Shown here piece by piece: positions 16,201 to 22,588 of a DNA stretch of 22,588 nt. The notes beneath the pieces were generated by a model that had not been told where the DNA came from, did no database searches, and worked only from the letters and a program-made list of their open reading frames with translations. Source of the DNA: an uncultured Lachnospiraceae bacterium (lineage in GTDB: Bacteria > Bacillota > Clostridia > Lachnospirales > Lachnospiraceae); contig CADBUD010000265.1 in NCBI GenBank assembly GCA_902797785.1, forward strand, positions 1-22,588. Reading direction: 5' to 3'. Position numbers and translations under genes: made by a program. Numbering within the stretch: the stretch's first letter is position 1; each line of letters opens with the position of its first letter.

Positions 16201-17116
16201 ATCTATTCTGCAGGGCTCCGGCGATATCCTCTCTCATATCGATCACAGCTGCTCTGGCGGCATCCGCAAAGCTCATCCCCTGATACTTCTCCTGCTGATA
16301 GGCTGCAATAATCCCCCGTGAAGAATTCACAATAGCTCCCAGTCCGTCTTCATGGAAAAAGTGTACCAGATCTGCTCCTTTTCCTCCCTGTGCCCCATAT
16401 CCCGGTACCAGAATAAAGCTCTTTGGCATAATTTTACGAAGCACCTTTCCCATCTCCGGATATGTAGCTCCAACTACGGCGCCAATTTCACTATACTCTC
16501 CATCCATACAGTCCGCACCCCATTCTGCCACTTTTTCTCCGACCCATTCATAAAGCGGTCTGCCATCGATCAGCCTGTCCTGAAATTCTCCACTCGACGG
16601 ATTCGATGTTTTTACCAGAATAAACAACCCTTTTCTTTCTTCTTTGCACACATCGACAAACGGCTTAATCCCATCTGTTCCCAGATATGGATTTACCGTG
16701 ATAAAATCTTCATTAAATGCGCTATAGGACTTTGAGCCGACCGATACCTTTCCCAAATGTCCAGCTGCATATGCTGCGCTCGTGGAGCCGATATCCCCAC
16801 GCTTTACATCTCCGATAACAATCAGTCCTTTTTCCTGGCTGTATTTTATGGTCCGGTCATATGCTTTCATCCCCTCGATTCCAAACTGTTCATACATTGC
16901 GACCTGTGGTTTTACTGCCGGTACAATATCGCAAATGCTGTCAATGATTCCTTTATTGAACTGCCAGATTGCCTCTGCTGCTCCCTCTAAAGTCTCTCCA
17001 TACTTCTTGAACGCCTGACTGCTGATCTCCTCCGGTATGAATTTCATCATCGGATCTAATCCTACGACAATCGGTGCATTGGTCTGTTTTATTTTTTCTA
17101 TAAGTTTTCTGATCAT
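16199..17116 (-). CDS. pyrF: Orotidine 5'-phosphate decarboxylase (long, type 2 form)
   Basis: PyrF decarboxylates OMP to UMP, the last step of the pathway. The 305-aa length fits the longer bacterial subfamily rather than the roughly 240-aa one. Catalytic Asp103, Lys105 and Asp108 stand in IGDVKRGDIGST; VVGLDP near the N-terminus and VPGYGAQGG near the C-terminus form the substrate and phosphate sites. The ATG at 17116 follows AGGAGG by about 10 nt. It lies 74 nt after pyrC, with repeat copy C in between, and its stop overlaps a possible pyrK start. Confidence 0.97.
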   Translation of the reverse strand: MIRKLIEKIKQTNAPIVVGLDPMMKFIPEEISSQAFKKYGETLEGAAEAIWQFNKGIIDSICDIVPAVKPQVAMYEQFGIEGMKAYDRTIKYSQEKGLIVIGDVKRGDIGSTSAAYAAGHLGKVSVGSKSYSAFNEDFITVNPYLGTDGIKPFVDVCKEERKGLFILVKTSNPSSGEFQDRLIDGRPLYEWVGEKVAEWGADCMDGEYSEIGAVVGATYPEMGKVLRKIMPKSFILVPGYGAQGGKGADLVHFFHEDGLGAIVNSSRGIIAAYQQEKYQGMSFADAARAAVIDMREDIAGALQNR

Positions 17117-17139
17117 TTTCGCCTTTCCTCCTTTTAATC

Positions 17140-17172
17140 ATACTCTTAAACGATATGGCTTGCCATTTTGTT
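17140..17172 (+). repeat. Inverted-repeat element, 3'-truncated copy C between pyrC and pyrF
   Basis: Begins with ATACTC like copy A and carries ATGGC, then TTTTGTTCATGCGC, aligned over about 33 bp; similarity extends to the TTTTA just before. It lacks the right half and right terminal repeat. Its short frame reads MACHFVHAPRRI and runs on into sequence unlike copy A. Confidence 0.65.
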
Positions 17173-17190
17173 CATGCGCCGCGCCGAATC

Positions 17191-18540
17191 TTATCCTCTG
17201 TCTGCCTGATAGATTACCCGGCCGTTCCGAATGGTCTTTACTACCTGTCCCTTTACCTTTCTTCCATCAAATGGGGTATTTCTCCCCTTAGAAGCAAATT
17301 TTCCTGAATCAATCACAACGGAAACATTCGGATCAAAGATCACTATATCGGCCACTGCTCCCTCTTTTAATGTTCCCCGGTCACTGGAAATGATTTTTGC
17401 CGGAGCATAGCTCATTTTCTCTGCCATCTGAAGCGGTGTCAAAATCCCGGTCTCTACCAGTTCTGTATATGTCAGGGCAGCTGCCGTTTCTAATCCGACA
17501 ATGCCAAACGGCGCATCCCTGAATCCGCCGAATTTGTCCTCCTTTGTATGTGGTGCGTGATCTGTGGAGATACAATCAATGACTCCCCGTTTCAGACCAT
17601 CACGAAGTGCCTCCCTATCCTCTCTCGAACGAAGCGGCGGGTTCATTTTATAGTTCGCATTATCTGATGGAATATCCTCATCACATAAGGTAAAATGATG
17701 TGGGCAGACCTCTACGGTAATACTGACACCTTCTTCCTTTGCCTTCTCAATCAGCTCAAGTCCACCTTTGGTCGATAGATGACAGATATGAAGCTTTGCC
17801 CCCGCTTCTTTTGCCAGCATGATATCCCTTGAAATAATCAGATTCTCCACCAGATTAGAAATCCCCGGAAGTCCAAGCTCTTTCGCCTTTTTCCCTTCGT
17901 TGATCACACCATTATGAAGCAGGGTACGGTCTTCGCAGTGAGCCAGTACCGGAACGCCATTTTTCGCAGCGATCTTCATCGCCTCCAGACAAAGTCCCGC
18001 ATCCATGACACTCTTCCCGTCCTCACTGATGGCCGGAGAACCGGCTTGGATCATCTCTGCAATATCCGCCAGCTCTGTTCCATTCTGCTTTTTTGTCGCC
18101 GCTCCCACCTGGAGGATCCGACAGCCATTTTTGATGCTTTCTGCTTTATTATGGACATATCCGATCACATCCACATTATCTGCTGCCGGTGAGGTGTTCG
18201 GCATAGCAAGGATGGTCGTAAAACCACCCCGGACGGCAGCTGCACTCCCTGATATGATATCCTCTTTTTGGGTCTGTCCCGGATCTCTCATATGAGTGTG
18301 AAGATCAATCAGCCCCGGCATGACAAAGCATCCCTTCGCATCGATTTCAACCACTTCCTCGTCAACGGCTTCCACTGCCTCTGTATCCTCTCCGGATTTA
18401 AGCTCTTTGAGTTCTTCTTTGAGTTCTTTTCCCGATCTGCGGACCTCTTTGATTTTTTCTCCACGAATATAGATGTCGCACACCTCATCCAGATCCGTCG
18501 CCGGATCCAGTACCCTTCCATTTTTTATCCATATTGCCAT
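17191..18540 (-). CDS. pyrC: Dihydroorotase (type I)
   Basis: PyrC closes carbamoyl aspartate to dihydroorotate. The 449-aa amidohydrolase has metal ligands in HTHMRDPG (His81, His83), ISEDG (Asp174), HCED (His201), HICHLST (His251/His254) and STDHAPH (Asp327, His328). The N-terminal beta domain and the C-terminal VKTIRNGRVIY strand are intact. Residues about 36-65 form a highly charged, Glu/Lys-rich insertion not usual in this family, at the tip of the small beta domain. The ATG at 18540 has AGGAAAGGAA about 9 nt upstream. It is the first gene of the pyrC-F-K-D operon. No PyrR-binding leader was recognised upstream. Confidence 0.96.
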   Translation of the reverse strand: MAIWIKNGRVLDPATDLDEVCDIYIRGEKIKEVRRSGKELKEELKELKSGEDTEAVEAVDEEVVEIDAKGCFVMPGLIDLHTHMRDPGQTQKEDIISGSAAAVRGGFTTILAMPNTSPAADNVDVIGYVHNKAESIKNGCRILQVGAATKKQNGTELADIAEMIQAGSPAISEDGKSVMDAGLCLEAMKIAAKNGVPVLAHCEDRTLLHNGVINEGKKAKELGLPGISNLVENLIISRDIMLAKEAGAKLHICHLSTKGGLELIEKAKEEGVSITVEVCPHHFTLCDEDIPSDNANYKMNPPLRSREDREALRDGLKRGVIDCISTDHAPHTKEDKFGGFRDAPFGIVGLETAAALTYTELVETGILTPLQMAEKMSYAPAKIISSDRGTLKEGAVADIVIFDPNVSVVIDSGKFASKGRNTPFDGRKVKGQVVKTIRNGRVIYQADRG

Positions 18541-18715
18541 GATTATTCATTCCTTTCCTGTAAGATCAGGCAGAAAAACGCAGCGAGCCAATGAAAACAA
18601 GCTCACCGCGTCCATTTTTCTTCCATGAACGCTCTCCATGCTCCCTGCAATATGTTACTCCTCACAGCTTTGCTGTTCATAGCAGCAAAATGCATAAAAG
18701 CATGCCACGTTCCTT

Positions 18716-18724
18716 ATTATACCA
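18716..18724 (-). promoter_or_regulatory. Candidate extended -10 promoter of the pyr operon
   Basis: TGG followed by a perfect TATAAT on the minus strand overlaps the nrdD stop codon and lies 176 nt before pyrC. No -35 match is present 17 bp upstream. The leader (18541-18715) contains small hairpins (ACAGC/GCTGT at about 18664-18676) but no clear terminator. Confidence 0.45.
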
Positions 18725-21131
18725 CACTTTCTTCAATATATCTCTTAATATTTGAAGCATTTACATATTTTTTTGCCATATTGTTTTCAATCACTACCAG
18801 CGTTGGTGCCTGCATGATGCCGTATTTTCGTACCAGATCTAAATTTTCCTCTGCATCTACCGCAATATAATCCTCTCGTTCCAGCATCTTTTTGGCAATG
18901 CTGCAATTCGGACATTTTTTGGTCGTAAAAAGATATTTCTTCTCCTGCTTTGGCGCGACCGGCTGAATCTTGACCTTGTTTTTGGATATCGTTACGATGT
19001 TGGAAGACACTTTATGGTATTTCTTTTTTAGCACCTGATAAACGGTCCGGTTCTTATACTCCTGGGTCTTTCCATCATTCCAATTCTGCACAGGCCGGTA
19101 ATATCCTGTGATTCGGCTGTAGACTTCTGCTTTTTTCCCGCATTTTGGACAGGTAAAATGCTCTCCTGCCAGATATCCATGGTCTTTGCAGATGCTGTAG
19201 GTCGGAGATAAGGTATAATACGGCAGGCTGTAGTTCTCCGCAATCGTACGCACCAATTTGGCCGCCGCCTTCCAGTCCGGAAGCTTTTCTCCCAGAAACG
19301 CATGAAATACTGTACCTGAAGTATATAAAGTCTGAAGCTCATCCTGAATATCCAACGCCTCAAAAATATCCTCTGTAAACTCCACCGGAAGATGGGAGCT
19401 GTTCGTATAGAACGGGGTGTCTCCTTTGCCCCCGGCTGTAATAATATCCGGGAACTCCTCCCTGTCATGCTTTGCGAGACGATAGGTCGTCGATTCTGCC
19501 GGCGTCGCTTCCAGATTGTACAGGTCTCCATATTCCTCCTGGTAGTCCGAAAGGCGCTCTCTCATGTGATGCAATACTTCTTTGGTAAATTCCTGTGTCT
19601 CTTTGTGGGACAGATCCTTTCTCAGCCAGTTCGCGTTGAGACCGACTTCATTCATCCCAATCAGACCTATCGTTGAAAAATGATTTGCAAAGGAGCCCAG
19701 ATACCGTTTGGTATATGGATACAAGCCCTGATCTAGCAGCTTTGTGATCACCGTCCGCTTTACCTTTAAAGAACGGGCAGAAAGATCCATCAGACGATCC
19801 AGCCGGCGGTAAAAATCCTCTTTATCCTTTGCCAGGTATGCGATCCTTGGCATATTCAGGGTAACGACACCGACAGAACCGGTGCTTTCTCCGGAGCCAA
19901 AGAAGCCGCCTGACTTTTTGCGAAGCTCCCGCAGATCCAGCCGCAGCCTGCAGCACATGGAGCGGACATCGCTCGGCTCCATATCGCTGTTGATATAGTT
20001 GGAAAAATATGGCGTCCCATATTTTGATGTCATCTCAAATAACAGACGATTATTGGTATTATCGGACCAGTCAAATTCCCTTGTGATGGAATAGGTCGGA
20101 ATCGGATACTGAAAGCCTCTTCCATTGGCGTCTCCTTCAATCATCGTTTCTAAGAACGCTCGATTGACCATATCCATCTCTTCTTTACAGTCACGATAAC
20201 AAAAATCCATTTCCCGGCCGCCCACAATCGCAGGAAGCTCCGCCAGGTCATTGGGAACCGTCCAATCTAAAGTAATATTGGAAAATGGCGCCTGAGTCCC
20301 CCATCTACTTGGCGTATTTACTCCATAAACAAATGACTCGATGCATTTTTTTACCTCGTCGTAGGATAAATGATCGACCTTTACAAATGGAGCCAGATAC
20401 GTGTCGAAAGAAGAAAATGCCTGAGCCCCTGCCCACTCATTCTGCATAATGCCCAAAAAATTTACCATTTGGTTGCACAGAACAGATAAATGCCTGGCCG
20501 GAGCACTGGTGATCTTTCCTGGAATCCCGCCAAGCCCCTCTTTGATCAGCTGCTTTAAGGACCAGCCAGCACAGTAGCCTGTCAACATCCCCAGGTCGTG
20601 AATATGAATCTCGGCATTCCGATGCGCATCTGCAATATCCTGATCATAAATCTCTGACAGCCAGTAATTTGCTGTAATTGCACCGGAATTACTCAGAATC
20701 AGGCCACCCACGGAATAGGTGACCGTAGAATTTTCTTTTACTCTCCAGTCCTCTACCTTGACATAGCTGTTTACGATCTCTTTATAATCCAGCATCGTAG
20801 CGTTCATATTCCGGATTTTTTCTCTCTGCTTCCGGTAGAGGATGTATGCTTTCGCCACATCTGTATATCCGGCCTGCTCCAAGACGCGCTCCACGCTGTC
20901 CTGAATATCCTCCACATGAACCCTGCCGCTTGGTTTTTTCTGCCGGTCTCCCTCCGGACTCCCATATTCAATTTTTTTCTGGAAATCTGCCGTTACGCGA
21001 AGAGACAGAAGATCCAGTATCTCATCCTCATAACACTGCCCCTTTGCGTCAAACGCTTTGGAAATCGCTGTACGGATTTTTTCCAGCTGAAATTTTGAAA
21101 CCTGTCCATCACGTTTTACTACTTCCATCAT
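18717..21131 (-). CDS. nrdD: Anaerobic ribonucleoside-triphosphate reductase with fused C-terminal glutaredoxin-like domain
   Basis: NrdD reduces NTPs to dNTPs with a glycyl radical under anoxia. The 804-aa protein starts with an ATP-cone (VVKRDGQVSKFQLEKIRTAISKAF). The core has MCCRLRLDLRELRKKSGG and GSGESTGSVGVVTLNMPR. Near the C-terminus come zinc-site residues C648, C661 and C664 (with H651 in CKDHGY where many have Cys) and RITGYY with Gly676 as the radical site. After a short linker, residues 731-804 form a redoxin domain: YLFTTKKCPNC (C740, C743) and a cis-Pro APTLVV (P776). This suggests an attached dithiol reductant. Ribosome site AAGGAGAGG precedes the ATG. No nrdG activase is adjacent, so it must lie elsewhere. 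Confidence 0.96.
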   Translation of the reverse strand: MMEVVKRDGQVSKFQLEKIRTAISKAFDAKGQCYEDEILDLLSLRVTADFQKKIEYGSPEGDRQKKPSGRVHVEDIQDSVERVLEQAGYTDVAKAYILYRKQREKIRNMNATMLDYKEIVNSYVKVEDWRVKENSTVTYSVGGLILSNSGAITANYWLSEIYDQDIADAHRNAEIHIHDLGMLTGYCAGWSLKQLIKEGLGGIPGKITSAPARHLSVLCNQMVNFLGIMQNEWAGAQAFSSFDTYLAPFVKVDHLSYDEVKKCIESFVYGVNTPSRWGTQAPFSNITLDWTVPNDLAELPAIVGGREMDFCYRDCKEEMDMVNRAFLETMIEGDANGRGFQYPIPTYSITREFDWSDNTNNRLLFEMTSKYGTPYFSNYINSDMEPSDVRSMCCRLRLDLRELRKKSGGFFGSGESTGSVGVVTLNMPRIAYLAKDKEDFYRRLDRLMDLSARSLKVKRTVITKLLDQGLYPYTKRYLGSFANHFSTIGLIGMNEVGLNANWLRKDLSHKETQEFTKEVLHHMRERLSDYQEEYGDLYNLEATPAESTTYRLAKHDREEFPDIITAGGKGDTPFYTNSSHLPVEFTEDIFEALDIQDELQTLYTSGTVFHAFLGEKLPDWKAAAKLVRTIAENYSLPYYTLSPTYSICKDHGYLAGEHFTCPKCGKKAEVYSRITGYYRPVQNWNDGKTQEYKNRTVYQVLKKKYHKVSSNIVTISKNKVKIQPVAPKQEKKYLFTTKKCPNCSIAKKMLEREDYIAVDAEENLDLVRKYGIMQAPTLVVIENNMAKKYVNASNIKRYIEESVV

Positions 21132-21171
21132 CTAAAAATCCTCTCCTTCAAAAAAATGTGAAGCAGTATCT

Positions 21172-21200
21172 ATACTATCAGAATTTTTCCGTTTCGTCAA
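21172..21200 (-). promoter_or_regulatory. Sigma-A promoter of nrdD
   Basis: On the minus strand TTGACG (21200 to 21195), a 17-bp spacer ending in TGA and a -10 TAGTAT (21177 to 21172) form a near-consensus promoter with an extended -10, giving a leader of roughly 35 nt. Confidence 0.85.
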
Positions 21201-21209
21201 CCGCAAAAA

Positions 21210-21225
21210 ACACCATATTTATGTA
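21210..21225. promoter_or_regulatory. Possible second, degenerate NrdR box
   Basis: ACACCATATTTATGTA keeps the ACAC and ATAT parts of the NrdR consensus but not its right half. It lies just upstream of the -35 and 41 bp from the better box, about four helical turns; known pairs are usually about 31-32 bp apart. Confidence 0.35.
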
Positions 21226-21250
21226 TATTTTTCTACACACGTATCCTAAG

Positions 21251-21266
21251 GCACAATATCTTGTGT
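21251..21266. promoter_or_regulatory. NrdR box upstream of nrdD
   Basis: GCACAATATCTTGTGT is a near-perfect palindrome matching the NrdR operator consensus (ACAC-A-TAT--TGTGT) at nearly every position. NrdR represses ribonucleotide reductase genes, and this site lies about 50 bp upstream of the nrdD -35. Confidence 0.75.
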
Positions 21267-21340
21267 TTCGCAATTTTTCATTTTGATGCGGATTTCATGT
21301 CAAAATTCCCCATTTTGGCTGTTTTTTCTTCTCTCTGGGC

Positions 21341-21380
21341 AAAAAAATTCCACACCCTATCTAGTGTGGAAATTTTTGTT
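21341..21380 (-). terminator. Rho-independent terminator of the TPR lipoprotein gene
   Basis: On the minus strand TTCCACAC and GTGTGGAA (8 bp, 8-nt loop; 21371-21364 with 21355-21348) are followed by seven T residues; flanking A/T pairs can lengthen the stem. It lies about 40 nt after the stop codon and separates this gene from nrdD. Confidence 0.9.
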
Positions 21381-21415
21381 TTGAAGATGACGATACATAC
21401 ATCATCCCACTATAC

Positions 21416-22471
21416 TTACTCTTCCCCCTGCAGAAAGCGCTTGTCCCGTAACGCATTGGCATCGTCCGGATATTCTGCCAGATATGCCTCCAGCTTTTCT
21501 CTCGCAGTATCAAAATCCAAAAGATATTCATAAGCGACGGCCTCGCCATAGAGAAGTCTCTGCTTTTCTCCTTCTCCGGCAATTTCCAATCCCTTTTGGA
21601 AACACTCCAAGGCCTGCTCATAATTTTTCTGGTTCATATAATACTCTCCCATGGACGCATAAATCTGTGGATTCGCATCCTGAGTCTGCTCCATATAGGT
21701 CTGATATGCTTCAAATGCCTTATCATAATCTCCGGTCTTTTCATATGCCTCTCCCAGATACATATAGGCATCTGCCTTTTGATGCGCTGCTTCTGTTGAA
21801 AGATAGGTAATCGCGCCTTCATAATCCCCAACAAAAAAATCCAGAACGCCAAAATAATATTCCTTTTCTTCGCCGCCCTCGGTCTGTAATCCGCGATTTG
21901 CATATTCTACTGACTTTTCCGTTTCTCCTGCCTCATTCAGCAGCAGACAGATCTGATAATAGCTGTCATAATTATTGGGATCTGCCTTCAGCTTGTACTC
22001 AAATCCCTCTATTGCTTCATCCAGCTGACCGTTTCTTAAATATGCCACGCCACGCATAAAATACAGATCTGGATTTTTATCCTCGATTTCGATCAAATGA
22101 GAGTAGGTCTCGATTGCCTCCTCTAGATCTCCATTGCGCAGCTGTGTTTCAGCAAGATAATATGAGATATCCTGCTCGGTTTTTCCAATTTTTCCGTTGC
22201 ATTCCAAAAGTGCGTATTTAAACTCTGTCTCTGCTTCTTTATACATATCCAGCTTCAGATAGGCAATGCCCGAACCGCGATAGGCCTCCTGAAGGTGCTT
22301 TCCCAAACTTATTACCTCATGATAAGCAGCAATCGCATCCTCATATTTTTCCTCTTTTAACAGGGAATCCCCCTCGGTCAGCTTTTCTTCTGCTTCTTTT
22401 CCGGCACAGCCCGAGAGCATCACCATGATTGACAGTGATGCCAGACATACCAGCTTTTTTAATCTTCTCAT
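21416..22471 (-). CDS. TPR-repeat lipoprotein
   Basis: The 351-aa protein begins with a lipoprotein signal (MRRLKKLVC, hydrophobic core, LSGC with the lipidated Cys22), so it should be anchored to the outer face of the membrane. The remainder is a chain of roughly eight to nine tetratricopeptide repeats, recognisable from units such as EEKYEDAIAAYHEVI, NGDLEEAIETYSHLI, NGQLDEAIEGFEYKL, TGDYDKAFEAYQTYM and QKNYEQALECFQKGL. TPR arrays bind protein partners; no enzyme domain is present, so a scaffold or assembly role is inferred. AGGA lies close to the ATG. It is monocistronic, ending at a strong terminator ahead of the nrdD control region. Confidence 0.9.
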   Translation of the reverse strand: MRRLKKLVCLASLSIMVMLSGCAGKEAEEKLTEGDSLLKEEKYEDAIAAYHEVISLGKHLQEAYRGSGIAYLKLDMYKEAETEFKYALLECNGKIGKTEQDISYYLAETQLRNGDLEEAIETYSHLIEIEDKNPDLYFMRGVAYLRNGQLDEAIEGFEYKLKADPNNYDSYYQICLLLNEAGETEKSVEYANRGLQTEGGEEKEYYFGVLDFFVGDYEGAITYLSTEAAHQKADAYMYLGEAYEKTGDYDKAFEAYQTYMEQTQDANPQIYASMGEYYMNQKNYEQALECFQKGLEIAGEGEKQRLLYGEAVAYEYLLDFDTAREKLEAYLAEYPDDANALRDKRFLQGEE

Positions 22472-22500
22472 TGTATCCTGCCTTTCTTTTTTTTGGAACT

Positions 22501-22588
22501 GTTGTTACTATTCACAGCCGTTATCCCGCAAGGTATTTTCAAGCGCATTTTGCTTGAAAATCCGGGGTAGCAGTGCGCCAAATACGAC
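22501..22588. repeat. Intergenic palindromic repeat at the right edge
   Basis: Contains TTTTCAAGC/GCTTGAAAA (22536-22544 with 22552-22560, 9 bp, 7-nt loop), GTTACTATTCACAGC at the left and AGTGCGCCAAATACG at the right. The last two resemble segments of the 14195-14300 region, suggesting a family of intergenic repeats. It runs off the window. Confidence 0.6.

Noticed and set aside
18541..18716. PyrR-type attenuator ahead of the pyr operon
   Set aside because: No conserved PyrR-binding loop sequence and no terminator hairpin with a T-run were found in the leader.
1..22588. CRISPR array, prophage or integrative element
   Set aside because: No regularly spaced repeats, integrase, phage genes or defence genes were found; gene content is chromosomal housekeeping.

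Overview
The window looks like a chromosomal segment of a spore-forming, strictly anaerobic Clostridia, most probably Lachnospiraceae. The genus cannot be fixed from the sequence. The main clues are spoIIID with a sigma-E-type promoter, a class III (anaerobic) ribonucleotide reductase, a ferredoxin-dependent indolepyruvate oxidoreductase, a PyrK/PyrD pair of the NAD-linked type, a DUF5711-like protein and strong AGGAGG-type ribosome sites. Nothing points to a phage, plasmid or recent island: most of it is housekeeping DNA plus poorly known envelope genes. All protein genes are on the minus strand except one small membrane protein; the only other plus-strand gene is a tRNA.

Layout. 1-6081: a large secreted subtilisin-family protease followed 19 nt later by iorA (cut by the window edge). 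This looks like one transcription unit linking extracellular proteolysis to aromatic amino-acid fermentation. 6107-6197: a 91-bp element with imperfect terminal inverted repeats; related or partial copies lie at 9291-9344, 17140-17172 and 16171-16200. 6269-6445: tRNA-Pro(CGG) with its own promoter and terminator. 6520-6888: a small two-TM protein, ending in a strong bidirectional terminator. 7000-10754: spoIIID and, upstream of it, three envelope genes in the order LysM/JAMM-like protein, DUF5711-like propeller protein, CvpA-like protein. 10911-14069: dnaX-ybaB-recR-HD hydrolase, the conserved replication/repair cluster. 14070-14372: an intergenic stretch rich in palindromes. 14373-18540: pyrC-pyrF-pyrK-pyrD, a pyrimidine biosynthesis operon. 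18717-21131: nrdD with a fused C-terminal glutaredoxin-like domain, behind a good sigma-A promoter and a NrdR-box-like palindrome. 21416-22471: a TPR lipoprotein with its own terminator. 22472-22588: more intergenic palindromic repeat.

The pyr and nrdD genes together supply nucleotides and deoxynucleotides under anoxia. dnaX, ybaB and recR serve replication and recombination. The protease and iorA suggest growth on peptides. The least understood part is the LysM/JAMM-like, DUF5711-like and CvpA-like cluster. The N-terminal domain of its first protein reads as a deamidase/deubiquitinase-type (MPN/JAMM) fold that has lost its metal-binding histidines, which makes this cluster the best candidate here for an undescribed envelope system. 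The short inverted-repeat element, which appears to supply an in-frame N-terminal extension to pyrK, is the other notable observation.
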